From positions 1-64,000 of the forward strand of contig CALJVC010000035.1 of the NCBI GenBank assembly GCA_937974845.1: a stretch of DNA of 64,000 nt. The letters are read 5' to 3'. A model generated the notes under the pieces. The model saw nothing but the letters and a program-made list of their open reading frames with translations, was not told the DNA's origin and searched no databases. Below are positions 18,277 through 27,334 of the stretch, in pieces (position 1 is the stretch's first letter; every line of letters begins with the position of its first letter). The position numbers were made by a program, and so were the translations under genes. The stretch comes from an uncultured Pseudogracilibacillus sp. GTDB lineage: Bacteria; Bacillota; Bacilli; Bacillales; Amphibacillaceae.

Positions 18277-18310
18277 CAATTTTACGAATTTAATTTTATA
18301 GTATAATCTT
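18277..18310 (+). promoter_or_regulatory. predicted promoter of the UDP-HexNAc dehydrogenase gene
   Basis: Plus-strand TATAAT near 18302 with a TTTTAC-like -35 about 16 bases upstream, followed by a leader of about 95 bases before the ATG at 18403. It is divergent from the polymer operon promoter, and the two share a ~150-bp control region. Confidence 0.4.
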
Positions 18311-18402
18311 TTCATGTCTTTGGATTATGTAGTAAGATATGTATATATCGAAGAAGAACGTTTAGGATAATAACTAATGGAAGTAGAAAGCAGGTTGCAA
18401 AA

Positions 18403-19716
18403 ATGAGTTTATTTAAGCAGTTAGTACAACGTCAAGAAAAAATAGCTGTCGTCGGCCTTGGATATGTCGGACTCCCCTTAGCCGTAGAACTGGCGAAAAA
18501 ATACGATGTCATCGGTTACGACATCAATCGGGAAAAGTTAGACATTTACCGTAAAGGTATCGACGTAACAAACGAAGTCGGTGATGAGGCAATTCAGGAG
18601 ACGACGATGCGTTTTACAGACGATCCTAAAGCATTGCAGGAAGCTAAATTTATCATCGTCTCTGTACCGACGCCGATTAACTTAGATAAGACGCCGAACC
18701 TCACTCCGATTATTAAGGCTAGTGAAACGATCGGCGAAAACTTAACGAAGGGTTCTATCGTCGTCTATGAATCGACGGTTTATCCCGGTACGACTGAGGA
18801 AATTTGCTTACCTATCTTAGAAGAAAAGTCTGGCCTTAGCCTCGGAGAAGACTTTAAGTTAGGTTACTCCCCTGAGCGGATTAACCCTGGGGATAAGGTG
18901 AATACTTTAACGAAGATTGTTAAAGTCGTCTCCGGTTCCGATGCAGAGGCTCTAGAGGAAATTTCCCAGCTGTACGGTTCTATTATCGAAGCGGGTATTC
19001 ATAAGGCTGAGTCGATCAAAGTTGCCGAAGCGGCGAAGGTAATTGAAAACTCCCAGCGCGATATTAACATCGCCTTTATGAATGAACTTTCTATGGTATT
19101 CAACAAAATGAACATTAATACAAAGGCTGTACTCGAGGCCGCAAGTACAAAATGGAATTTCCTAAAATTCACCCCAGGCCTAGTCGGTGGCCATTGTATC
19201 GGAGTAGACCCTTATTACTTTACTTATAAGGCAGAACAACTCGGCTATCATTCGCAAATTATTTTAGCCGGGCGGAAAATAAACGACAATATGGGTAAAC
19301 ACGTGGCCGACAATATCATTAAAACGATGATTCAAGAACAAATCACCGTCCACGAAGCCCGGGTCGGTATTCTCGGCTTAACCTTTAAAGAAAACGTCGC
19401 CGATGTCCGGAATACCCGGGTCGTCGATATTGTCGATGAACTGAAAGAGTACGGTGTAGAGCTTATCGTACATGATCCTTACGCTGATCCCGAAGAGGTC
19501 CAACGGGAGTTCGGGATTACCCTGGCCGATGATGAGGACGTAAAGGATTTGGACTGTGTCGTATTTGCTGTGCCACACCAGGCATATTTAATGCGTTATA
19601 CATTAAGCACATTGAAAAACTTATATCGCTCCGACAAGAGAGTATTAGTAGATATTAAAAGTGTCTTTGACCAGAAAGAAAGTGAAGCAAAAGGCTTCCG
19701 CTACTGGAGCTTATAA
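18403..19716 (+). CDS. UDP-N-acetylhexosamine 6-dehydrogenase (WbpO/TviB type)
   Basis: 437 residues of the nucleotide-sugar dehydrogenase family: N-terminal NAD site VVGLGYVGLPLAVELAKKYD, ESTVYPGTTEE, a conserved YSPERINPGD, and the catalytic cysteine in GGHCIGVDPYYFTYKA. This last motif is typical of UDP-HexNAc dehydrogenases (WecC/WbpO/TviB), not UDP-glucose dehydrogenase. It should make an activated aminouronic acid for the polymer. It is transcribed divergently from the long operon and ends at a strong hairpin shared with convergent tagO. Confidence 0.88.
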   Translation: MSLFKQLVQRQEKIAVVGLGYVGLPLAVELAKKYDVIGYDINREKLDIYRKGIDVTNEVGDEAIQETTMRFTDDPKALQEAKFIIVSVPTPINLDKTPNLTPIIKASETIGENLTKGSIVVYESTVYPGTTEEICLPILEEKSGLSLGEDFKLGYSPERINPGDKVNTLTKIVKVVSGSDAEALEEISQLYGSIIEAGIHKAESIKVAEAAKVIENSQRDINIAFMNELSMVFNKMNINTKAVLEAASTKWNFLKFTPGLVGGHCIGVDPYYFTYKAEQLGYHSQIILAGRKINDNMGKHVADNIIKTMIQEQITVHEARVGILGLTFKENVADVRNTRVVDIVDELKEYGVELIVHDPYADPEEVQREFGITLADDEDVKDLDCVVFAVPHQAYLMRYTLSTLKNLYRSDKRVLVDIKSVFDQKESEAKGFRYWSL

Positions 19717-19718
19717 AT

Positions 19719-19755
19719 AAAAAACGATGCCGATTACCAACGGCATCGTTTTTTT
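19719..19755. terminator. bidirectional terminator
   Basis: Hairpin AACGATGCCG / CGGCATCGTT with an eight-base loop, followed by a T run on the plus strand and an A run before it that gives a T run on the minus strand. It lies between the convergent dehydrogenase and tagO genes. Confidence 0.9.
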
Positions 19756-19776
19756 GTTCGATTGTTGCTTAGCCCC

Positions 19777-20868
19777 TTACTCCTGTTCCTTCCCTTCCCT
19801 AGCCTTCCGTTTACCAACAAGACGTAACAGCGTATCGACGACCGGACGCTTTCCGTCTAGGACAATCCCCGCCATTTCCGCTAAAATGTGTACGAGCAAA
19901 AAGGCTAGGAAAGACACAATTAAGGAAACGACCAAGGAAGCCCGGGCGAAGATAATCGCTAAGATTCCGAAAAGGGCACTGAATAAATAAATGATAATAA
20001 CCGCCTGTCGGTGACTAAAACCAACGCGGAGTAGTTGATAGTGGATATGTTTATTATCCGGTTGCATAATCCCTTGATTCGTTTTAGCCCGGCGAATAAT
20101 CGCAAATAACGTATCGAAAATCGGCACTGCCAAAATAATAACTGGAATAATAAAGCCGAAAATCGTCACGTTTTTAAACAGGCCGAGCATCGAGATGACG
20201 GCGATCATATAGCCTAAAAAGTTCGACCCCGTATCCCCCATATAAATTTTCGCCGGATAAAAGTTATGATATAAGAAACCTAAATTAGCGCCGATAATAA
20301 CGATGGAAAGATAGGCTGCGGTCACTTGGACATCGATAATCGCCATAAACAACATCGTCGTCAAAGCAATGGTCGATACTCCAGTAGCCAAGCCATCGAG
20401 CCCATCGATTAAATTAATCGCATTCGTAATCCCCACAACCCAAAGGAAGGTAATCAAGACGCTTAAGGGACCGAGTTCAACCAAACCGACAAAGGGCAAG
20501 GTGACTCGTTCAATAATGAGACCCGAGGATACTAAAAAAGTCGCAGCGATGATCTGACCGGACAGTTTCACAATCGGCCGAATATCGTAACGGTCATCGA
20601 GGAGACCGACGAGAATAATCGTACAGGCCCCGAGCATAATCGCAAAAAAGTGAGGATGAACCGGTTGTAAGTAAAGTAAGCCGAAGACGACTCCTAAAAA
20701 GATTGCTAGCCCGCCGGCTCGTGGCGTGACCACTTTATGTATTTTACGGTGGTTAGGAAAATCTACGAAATGAAAACGAACGGCTAATTTTTTTATAGGA
20801 AATGTCAGTAAAAATGTTGAAACTAGTGCGATTAATGAAGCTATCATCGCATCAACATAATTAATCAT
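19777..20868 (-). CDS. tagO: undecaprenyl-phosphate GlcNAc-1-phosphate transferase
   Basis: 363 residues with about ten or eleven membrane segments. Motifs of the WecA/TagO/MraY family are intact: NAINLIDGLDGLATGVS, KIYMGDTGSNFLGY and HIHYQLLRVGFSHRQ. Starts teichoic or teichuronic acid assembly by moving GlcNAc-1-P to undecaprenyl phosphate at the membrane. AAGGAG precedes the ATG. Its position beside the sugar dehydrogenase and polymer operon fits a role as the priming enzyme, although it may also serve ordinary wall teichoic acid. Confidence 0.93.
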   Translation of the reverse strand: MINYVDAMIASLIALVSTFLLTFPIKKLAVRFHFVDFPNHRKIHKVVTPRAGGLAIFLGVVFGLLYLQPVHPHFFAIMLGACTIILVGLLDDRYDIRPIVKLSGQIIAATFLVSSGLIIERVTLPFVGLVELGPLSVLITFLWVVGITNAINLIDGLDGLATGVSTIALTTMLFMAIIDVQVTAAYLSIVIIGANLGFLYHNFYPAKIYMGDTGSNFLGYMIAVISMLGLFKNVTIFGFIIPVIILAVPIFDTLFAIIRRAKTNQGIMQPDNKHIHYQLLRVGFSHRQAVIIIYLFSALFGILAIIFARASLVVSLIVSFLAFLLVHILAEMAGIVLDGKRPVVDTLLRLVGKRKAREGKEQE

Positions 20869-20994
20869 GGAATTCTCCTTCGTTTTAAATAGGTTGGTAC
20901 CTTGTTCTAGAGTTCGAAGTACGTAACGGGTTTTTAAAATATTACCGAAATTAAGAAGTAAGGGCCTATTCGTTTGTATCTAGGACTAGCTATG

Positions 20995-21024
20995 ATTATA
21001 ACGAATCTGAATAGCAATTGACAA
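20995..21024 (-). promoter_or_regulatory. predicted tagO promoter
   Basis: Minus-strand TTGTCA (21019-21024) and TATAAT (20995-21000) separated by 18 bases, 127 bases upstream of the tagO ATG. Confidence 0.55.
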
Positions 21025-21049
21025 TATAAACTCAACTTTTCTTCTTAAA

Positions 21050-21110
21050 AGTCGGGACCGTCCCTTTCTAATATAGTTTCCTTTCGATCGTTAAAGACGG
21101 TCCTTATTTT
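21050..21110. terminator. terminator-like hairpin after the ABC operon
   Basis: GGACCGTC and GACGGTCC form an inverted repeat with a ~35-base loop. The better T run (TTATTTTTT) follows on the plus strand; the minus strand has only a short T run. It lies between the end of the ABC permease gene and the tagO promoter. Confidence 0.4.
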
Positions 21111-21123
21111 TTCACTACAGCCT

Positions 21124-21849
21124 TCAACTAGCTTTTCGAGGCAATAGACGATAGAAAAGGACGTAAGAAAGGAAATAAAAACCAAGGATTAAACCAAAGA
21201 GAGTAAAGTAAATGCTTAAACTATAATGCTGGACAAGCCCTTCTACTAGAGTGACGAAGTAACCGGTCGCAATCGAAGCTAACCAAAGCAAGAAGAAAGA
21301 GCCTGCGACGATCAAGCCGATAGCAAGACCAAACCGGTAAAAAAATAAAGCGAGGACAAAACTTAATACAAGTAATGTACAAGTAAGAATGGTATCGATA
21401 GTCATTTGTGCAAGAAAACTATCCTTCTCTAAAAATTGGCTTAAATGGTGGAAGGAAAAGCTGTACGTCGATGTGCCGGTAGAAAAAACGACCTCTCCCG
21501 CCGTCGGTTTCCAGCCTAAAACCTTTGTCAACGCCATTAGACCATTAGCCAACAATGCTTGCAGAAAAGAAAAGAATAAAAAAAACAGACCATAGGATAA
21601 AAAGAGTTGTGTTCGGCTAGCACCTAGCTGAAGCAAATAAGGTAAGGTGTAGAAGACGAGCCACCAACCGACAGCCAAACTAAAAAGATAGACTAGAAGC
21701 GAAGCTTGAAAATACAGCTCCTCCATCCCTAAGCCATAGCTAATCGCAAACGATAAAAAGTAAAGGGCAAGGACGAACAACCAAAAAACGAGGACGGGAC
21801 GACGTAGGCTAACGTATAAAAAATTTCCCAAGGCTTTCATATCCTGCAT
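21124..21849 (-). CDS. ABC transporter membrane protein, GntR-linked
   Basis: 241 residues with six hydrophobic segments (for example LALYFLSFAISYGLG and FYFLSYVLFYRLLP); no soluble domain. The ATG is preceded by GGAGG and overlaps the ATPase gene. Typical of the membrane partner in YtrA-type GntR/ABC operons, whose substrates are mostly unknown. Probably inserted in the plasma membrane as the permease of the ATPase encoded just upstream. Confidence 0.65.
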   Translation of the reverse strand: MQDMKALGNFLYVSLRRPVLVFWLFVLALYFLSFAISYGLGMEELYFQASLLVYLFSLAVGWWLVFYTLPYLLQLGASRTQLFLSYGLFFLFFSFLQALLANGLMALTKVLGWKPTAGEVVFSTGTSTYSFSFHHLSQFLEKDSFLAQMTIDTILTCTLLVLSFVLALFFYRFGLAIGLIVAGSFFLLWLASIATGYFVTLVEGLVQHYSLSIYFTLFGLILGFYFLSYVLFYRLLPRKAS

Positions 21850-22703
21850 CCTGCTTCCTCCTTTGCTTCTGTAAGATAGAAAAATAAATCCTCCAGTGGT
21901 AACGGGTCGAACCGTACATTAGACGGTACGTCACCAGGTTCATCATAAAAGTAGGCAATCCTTTCATGGGATAGACGTTTCGTGTGTAAGACAACCCGTC
22001 CTTCCATGTAGGCTTCAACCTGTTCAGCAGGACCGAAGATAGCATAGGCCTTTTCCCGTACCCTTTCCATGTTCTCTGCTAGGACGAGACGCCCTTCGTT
22101 CAAGACGAAAAATTCCTCAAAAAGAAAGTCGATTCCCTCTAAAGCATCGGTGGCCAGTAGAATAATCCGCTCCTGCTTTTCTGCTAGATCGATTAAATCG
22201 TCGGTAAACCGCTTCCGACTTCGACTATCTATAACAGAAAAAACGTCATCAAAAAGCGTCAACTTGGCGCCACTGGCTAAACCGACGACAATCCCTAGAA
22301 GGGCTTCCAAAGCAAAAGACAAATCCTTGATGCGGGAATGGCTCGGTAGGTGATAGGTCGTTAGAAGCTCTTCAGCAAAGTCGGTATCCCAGTTCGGATA
22401 AAAACGGGCATAGGTTTGGAGGACATCTTTCACTTTGAAAGCCTCCGGGAAAATTCCCTTCTCCTTAATCAAGCAAATATCCTTTAACACCGGACGGTAA
22501 TCAAAGGGGCGGTGGCCATTCACCTTTACTTCACCAACAGTAGGTAAAGCTTGGCCGGCCATCAACTCGAGCAAACTCGTCTTACCAGCACCCCTTCGCC
22601 CGTACAAGCAGTACAACTTCGGTCCATTCAACTGGAGGTTTATATCCTCGAGGACGACCCTGCGTCGGCACTCTTTCGTCACTCGGCTTAACTCAACTTC
22701 CAT
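21837..22703 (-). CDS. ABC transporter ATP-binding protein with degenerate motifs
   Basis: 288 residues with an ABC fold. Walker A is intact (LYGRRGAGKTSLLELMAG), but the signature region reads DLSFALEALLGIV instead of LSGGQ, the Walker B end is LTLFDDVFS with Asp in place of the catalytic Glu, and the H-loop histidine is replaced (LLATDALEG). It overlaps the GntR gene upstream and the permease gene downstream, so the three are translationally coupled. Either a slow or regulatory ATPase, or a diverged YtrB/BcrA-like protein. Confidence 0.75.
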   Translation of the reverse strand: MEVELSRVTKECRRRVVLEDINLQLNGPKLYCLYGRRGAGKTSLLELMAGQALPTVGEVKVNGHRPFDYRPVLKDICLIKEKGIFPEAFKVKDVLQTYARFYPNWDTDFAEELLTTYHLPSHSRIKDLSFALEALLGIVVGLASGAKLTLFDDVFSVIDSRSRKRFTDDLIDLAEKQERIILLATDALEGIDFLFEEFFVLNEGRLVLAENMERVREKAYAIFGPAEQVEAYMEGRVVLHTKRLSHERIAYFYDEPGDVPSNVRFDPLPLEDLFFYLTEAKEEAGCRI

Positions 22704-23067
22704 CTTCCCTTCCTCCTCTTCGAATCATCTCTAGGAGTTCTGCCTTAGAAATTCCTAACGCCTTAGCCTCTTTTAATAAAGGAAGGATGTACTCCGTATA
22801 AAAGGCATCCTGCCGTTTTTGTAAAATAATCTTCCTTCCCTCGAGACTAACGAACATTCCAACACCCCGACGCTTCCATAGAACCCCTTCTTCCTCGAGC
22901 TCCTTCACCCCTTGCCGGGCCGTCGCTGGATTAATTTGATAAAACTTTGCCAACTCATTCGTCGAAGGAATCCTCTCTTCCGGCGCGATACTCCCATCTA
23001 AAATAGCATCTTCCAACCGTTCTTTCACCTGTAGGTAAATTGGTTTATGGCGATCCTGTCCTTGGAT
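22693..23067 (-). CDS. YtrA-type GntR transcriptional regulator
   Basis: Winged-helix GntR protein: IPSTNELAKFYQINPATARQ and ELEEEGVLWKRRGVGMFV. The first canonical start is GTG at 23028, but the conserved helix PIYLQVKERLEDAIL continues in frame upstream of it with no ATG, GTG or TTG before a TAG. AAGGAAGGG sits six bases before an ATC at 23067, giving a 124-residue protein of normal YtrA length, so that end is proposed. If only GTG is used, the protein lacks part of helix 1. It probably represses its own ABC operon. Confidence 0.7.
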   Translation of the reverse strand: MQGQDRHKPIYLQVKERLEDAILDGSIAPEERIPSTNELAKFYQINPATARQGVKELEEEGVLWKRRGVGMFVSLEGRKIILQKRQDAFYTEYILPLLKEAKALGISKAELLEMIRRGGREDGS

Positions 23068-23090
23068 ACCTATCCCTTCCTTCTAAAGGT

Positions 23091-23138
23091 TAGTTACTTA
23101 TATAACTAACTATATAACTAATGACATCCGAGGTCAAT
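23091..23138 (-). promoter_or_regulatory. GntR operon promoter with overlapping palindromic operator
   Basis: Minus-strand TTGACC and TATAGT are separated by 17 bases. The -10 region lies inside two overlapping inverted repeats built from TTAGTTA and TAACTAA halves (positions about 23091-23122), the expected place for autorepression. Confidence 0.55.
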
Positions 23139-23174
23139 AGGCTTTTTTACCAACTTTAGCCTAAATAATCCCCC

Positions 23175-23225
23175 CTTATGAAAATATCCCCCGGAAGGCT
23201 AATAGATTCTTCCGGGGGATATTTC
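23175..23225 (-). terminator. terminator after the RND efflux gene
   Basis: Strong inverted repeat AAATATCCCCCGGAAG / CTTCCGGGGGATATTT with a short loop, then TTTTC on the minus strand, just after the RND stop codon. Confidence 0.85.
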
Positions 23226-23226
23226 T

Positions 23227-26200
23227 TTAACGGTGTTGTTTTTCTAATTCACCTTGTTCTTTAAACATAAGATTCGTATCTCGTCGTAAAATTTTCATCG
23301 TTAGATCATCAAAGAACTGATAAATAATCGGAATGAGAAGTAGGGTGAAAACACTCGATACCGTTAGACCGAAGATGATTGTAATAGCTAAAGGTTGCTG
23401 CATTTCCGCCCCTTCTCCGAGCGCAAGACCGAGGGGAACCATTCCGAGCACGGTCGTTAAGGTCGTCATTAAAATCGGACGTAGTCGGCTTCTTCCCGCT
23501 TCGATTATCGCATCGTACCGCTCGATACCTCGACGACGTAAAATATTAATGTAATCGACAAGGACGATCGAGTTGTTAACGACAATTCCCGCCAGCATAA
23601 TCACCCCGATAAAGGCCGGAATACTGAAGGAAAGGTTCGTAATAAAGAGTCCGCCGATTACACCGACAACCGTCGCCGGCATCGAAAACATAATAATAAA
23701 AGGGAAAAGTAAATTCTCAAACTGAATTGCCATGACAGCATACACTAGGAAAATCGAGAAAATCAAGGCCATCGTAAGGTCGCTAAAGGCCTCTTCCATA
23801 TCCTCAGCCTGCCCACCAATGGAAAAATAGTAACCTTCGGGCCAATCAAGCTGGGCGAGATGGTTTTCGATATCCTTTGTCACACTGCCTAAATCCCGAT
23901 CGATCAGTTCACTCGTCACGCTCATGTAAGCCTGCTGGTTATGACGGACGAGAGATACCGGGCCCTGGACCTCCGTAAAGCTTGCCACATCCCTTAGGGA
24001 GATTTGCTGGCCTTCTTCGGTGAAAAGGTCCATGTTTTGTAGCTGGGCAATAGTTTTTCGGGTCTCTTCCGGATAGGTCAAGGTAATATCGACTTCTTTT
24101 CCACCGTCCCGGAAGACGGAGATCGGTTGCCCAATAAAGTTCATTTCGATTTGGCCTTGAATCTGTTCGACCGATAGACCATAGGCAAGCGCCTTATCTT
24201 TATTCACTTCAACATGGAGCTGAGGAACGCCAGCCGAGGCACTCGATTCAGGGTTAAAGACACCATCGATCGTACGAATTTCCTCGACTACTTGACCAGC
24301 TAAGTCACGAAGAACTTCATGCTCAGGACCAGTGAGCTGGATTTGAATTGGGTCGGTTCCTAAGGCTCCCATCCCCGCATCGATTTCACTTACCGATATG
24401 TCAGCACCGACGATGGACTGGAGGTCCTGATCTAGTTTTTTTACAAAGTCCTCCGTCGATAGATCCCGTTCGTTAGCGGGTACGAGTTGCATCGTATAAT
24501 TCGCCGTATTCGTCGATGAACTAAAGCTTGTAAAACCATCGGAACCGATACTGACAAAATTAATATCGATAAGTTGCTCATAATCATCGAGGACGTCGTT
24601 GATTTGATTGACGATTTTTTCTGTTTCCTCTAATGTACTACCTTCCCGCGTCTCGGCTCGAATCTCTACTTGCCCCTGGTCTGCTGCCGGCATAAACTCA
24701 GCCCCGATAAAAGGAACTAAGGCTAGACTACCGACAATTAAAAGCAGGGTAATTGCAACGGAGGTCTTTCGATAACGTAAAACGAAACGCAAGGCCTTCG
24801 TATAGGCATCGGTCAACCACTTAAGAAAGCGATCGAACCAATAACGCCGACCATCTCCCATCGCCTTAGAAAGCATCTTCGACGATAGCATCGGCACAAG
24901 GGTAATAGCTACGATTAAGGAAGCAATTAAAGAAAACGACACCGTTAAGGCTAAAGGTGTAAATAGATCCGAAGATAGTCCCTCGACATAGACAATGGGT
25001 AAAAAGACAACTAAGGTCGTCGTCGTCGAGGCGATAACGGCCGGCGCTAACTCCGAAGCACCCTTGACCGCCGAATCCATGAGCGAATAACCTTTCTGCC
25101 TATAGGAGTAAATGTTTTCTAAAATAACGATCGAGCTATCGACCATCATCCCTATTCCTAACGCTAAACCACCTAGGGTAAGGACGTTCAAGGTCTCACC
25201 GGTAAAGTACATTAAGGCAAAGGTAGAAATGATGGCAATCGGAATCGATAGGGCGATGACTAAGGTTGCCCGAATACTCTTTAAGAAAAGTAAAAGGACA
25301 AGGACTGAAATGGCCCCTCCGATTAAAATATTTTGAATCACCGAATCGACCGCATCCTCAATAAATTCAGAGGTATCGATAACGACATTTAAATGAACAT
25401 CCGATGGGAGACGCTCCTCCGCTTCAGCCATAGCGGAAATTACTTCGTTTGCAACCCCTACCGTATTGGCATCGGTCTTTTTCAATATAGAAAGGACGAC
25501 CGATGGTTCTCCGTTTACGAGGGTAAGGCTGTTTTCCTCCTTAAAGGTATCCTTAACTTCCGCAATATCGGAAAGCTTCACCTGGGCACCAGAAGGCGTA
25601 AGGAGACCGGTGTTTTCGATATCTTCAATCGACTCATACTCTCCGGAAATCCGAACTTGTAACGACTGGATACCCTTTTCAATCGTCCCTACCGAAGAGG
25701 ATTGGTTCGTGCTAGAGACAGCTTGCAGAACTTCCTGTTCGGAGAGCTGATATTTTCTTAGTTCAGTCCGATCTAGGACAAGCTGGATTTCCCGCGTCTT
25801 TGCCCCTTCAACGGAAACAGAGGCGACACCGTGCTGCCGTTCAAAAATCGGGACGACTTCTTTTTCGGCTAGATCCGTAAGGACATCGGCGTCATGGCCG
25901 GTAATTCCTATCCACAGAACAGGAAGTTCATCCGGACTAAAACGCATAATGTTCGGCGTTCCGGCTCGCTCCGGTAAAAACTCACTAACTTGATCGACCC
26001 GCTCCCGGACATCGAGCAAGGCCTGGTCGAGGTCTGTACCATTTTTGAACATCATCAGAACGAGCGAAGCATTCGCCTGGGATTGGGATTGGATTTCTTC
26101 AATTCCCTCTACAGAACTAATGGCATTTTCTATCGGTTTGGAGATTAAGTTTTCTACTTCTTCTGGTGCTGCATCATCATAGGACGTCGCAACGACGGCA

Positions 26201-26331
26201 ATCGGGAGATCAATTTCTGGAAATAAATCGACCGCCAAATTACGTACGGATACGACACCTAATGCGATGATTGCTAAAACGATCATCATTACGCCTACAG
26301 GTCGTCTTACAGATAAAGATACAATTCTCAA
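23227..26331 (-). CDS. RND family efflux transporter (AcrB/SwrC-like)
   Basis: 1,034 residues, the full length of AcrB-type RND pumps, with two repeats each of one plus five membrane segments around large extracytoplasmic loops. The proton-relay region in TM4 reads GLALGIGMMVDSSIVILENI and a matching LAGIVVNNSIVLVDYI occurs in TM10. TTG start with AAGGAAGGT upstream. It follows its membrane-fusion partner by a few bases. In Bacillus the related SwrC exports surfactin and other amphiphiles; the substrate here is unknown. Confidence 0.92.
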   Translation of the reverse strand: MRIVSLSVRRPVGVMMIVLAIIALGVVSVRNLAVDLFPEIDLPIAVVATSYDDAAPEEVENLISKPIENAISSVEGIEEIQSQSQANASLVLMMFKNGTDLDQALLDVRERVDQVSEFLPERAGTPNIMRFSPDELPVLWIGITGHDADVLTDLAEKEVVPIFERQHGVASVSVEGAKTREIQLVLDRTELRKYQLSEQEVLQAVSSTNQSSSVGTIEKGIQSLQVRISGEYESIEDIENTGLLTPSGAQVKLSDIAEVKDTFKEENSLTLVNGEPSVVLSILKKTDANTVGVANEVISAMAEAEERLPSDVHLNVVIDTSEFIEDAVDSVIQNILIGGAISVLVLLLFLKSIRATLVIALSIPIAIISTFALMYFTGETLNVLTLGGLALGIGMMVDSSIVILENIYSYRQKGYSLMDSAVKGASELAPAVIASTTTTLVVFLPIVYVEGLSSDLFTPLALTVSFSLIASLIVAITLVPMLSSKMLSKAMGDGRRYWFDRFLKWLTDAYTKALRFVLRYRKTSVAITLLLIVGSLALVPFIGAEFMPAADQGQVEIRAETREGSTLEETEKIVNQINDVLDDYEQLIDINFVSIGSDGFTSFSSSTNTANYTMQLVPANERDLSTEDFVKKLDQDLQSIVGADISVSEIDAGMGALGTDPIQIQLTGPEHEVLRDLAGQVVEEIRTIDGVFNPESSASAGVPQLHVEVNKDKALAYGLSVEQIQGQIEMNFIGQPISVFRDGGKEVDITLTYPEETRKTIAQLQNMDLFTEEGQQISLRDVASFTEVQGPVSLVRHNQQAYMSVTSELIDRDLGSVTKDIENHLAQLDWPEGYYFSIGGQAEDMEEAFSDLTMALIFSIFLVYAVMAIQFENLLFPFIIMFSMPATVVGVIGGLFITNLSFSIPAFIGVIMLAGIVVNNSIVLVDYINILRRRGIERYDAIIEAGRSRLRPILMTTLTTVLGMVPLGLALGEGAEMQQPLAITIIFGLTVSSVFTLLLIPIIYQFFDDLTMKILRRDTNLMFKEQGELEKQHR

Positions 26332-26333
26332 CG

Positions 26334-27197
26334 TTACTTACCTTCCTTTATCACTTCTACTTCACTACCATCGGATAGTAAGAAATGGCCATTAACGACG
26401 ATTTCATCCTTTTCCTTTACCTTGCCATCGATGGCCGTCTCTTCGGTTTGGATCTCTAATACATCCACGGCTACCTTTTTGACCGTGTCCCCTTCAACGA
26501 CAAAGACATAACTTTCATCACTATCGGTAATGACCGCCTCGGTCGGGACGATCAAGGCATCCTTTTGTAGCCTTTCCTTGAGGAACACTTCCGCAACCGA
26601 GCCTAGTTCGATCTTCCCCTTAGAATTGTCGATGCTAGCTATTAGTTCGTATTGGCCGGTTTCATTCGGGAGACTTTCGATTTTAACGACTTTCGCCTTA
26701 TAGTCTCGATCTTGAATCTTCGTCGTATATTCCTTTTCCAACGTAAACTTATCCTTCATTTCAGGCGTAACGGAAAATTGTACCTTCACTTCTTCGGCAT
26801 CGAAAATAACCGCAAAAGGTGTCTCTCCGTCATAGAATTCATCCTCATCAAAGGCGAGCTGACCTACCGTTCCAGCAATGGGCGCCTTGACAGAAAAAGA
26901 GCCCTGCTGGGTTTTGATTGTAGCCAGGGTCGCATCCTTGCTCACCTCATCACCGGGACGGACTTTCACCTCGGTGACTTCTCCGGGCATTTCGAACAGG
27001 ACGGGAACCTGCTTCTTTGGCACGACTTGGCCTAGTACGGATTGCTCTACCGTAAGGTCAGCCTTTTTTACCAATTCGGTTTCTACCGGTGTCACTTTTG
27101 TTTCTTCTGACGGTTCTGCTTCCTTATTGGTATCGGTACAAGCCGTAGGTACCGTTAATAACATAATCGTAGAAAATAAAAAAAGCATTTTGCGCAT
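26334..27197 (-). CDS. RND efflux membrane-fusion lipoprotein
   Basis: 287 residues with a lipoprotein signal peptide (lipobox LTVPTAC), a lipoyl-like/barrel-sandwich region (GEVTEVKVRPGDEVSKDATL and SVKAPIAGTVGQLAF), and a beta-barrel domain with LIVPTEAVITDSDESYVFV. Start follows AGGAGGT. It links the RND pump to the outer face of the membrane; Gram-positive homologues lack an outer-membrane partner. Translationally close to the pump gene. Confidence 0.88.
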   Translation of the reverse strand: MRKMLFLFSTIMLLTVPTACTDTNKEAEPSEETKVTPVETELVKKADLTVEQSVLGQVVPKKQVPVLFEMPGEVTEVKVRPGDEVSKDATLATIKTQQGSFSVKAPIAGTVGQLAFDEDEFYDGETPFAVIFDAEEVKVQFSVTPEMKDKFTLEKEYTTKIQDRDYKAKVVKIESLPNETGQYELIASIDNSKGKIELGSVAEVFLKERLQKDALIVPTEAVITDSDESYVFVVEGDTVKKVAVDVLEIQTEETAIDGKVKEKDEIVVNGHFLLSDGSEVEVIKEGK

Positions 27198-27230
27198 CGT
27201 AGACCTCCTAAGTTAATCGATTTGTTTCTA

Positions 27231-27258
27231 ATTCTATCATACACCTTTCGAGGGTCAA
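27231..27258 (-). promoter_or_regulatory. predicted promoter of the RND efflux operon
   Basis: Minus-strand TTGACC (27253-27258) and TAGAAT (27231-27236), 16 bases apart, about 34 bases before the fusion-protein ATG. Confidence 0.5.
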
Positions 27259-27334
27259 TATGAAAAAGAAAACAAACCTTTATAGAAGATATGCCACAAA
27301 ATGCTTTAATCTATGTACAAAAACAAAAAGGAAA

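Noticed and set aside
20369..20557. Plus-strand frame inside tagO
   Set aside because: Antisense shadow of a highly conserved membrane protein gene.
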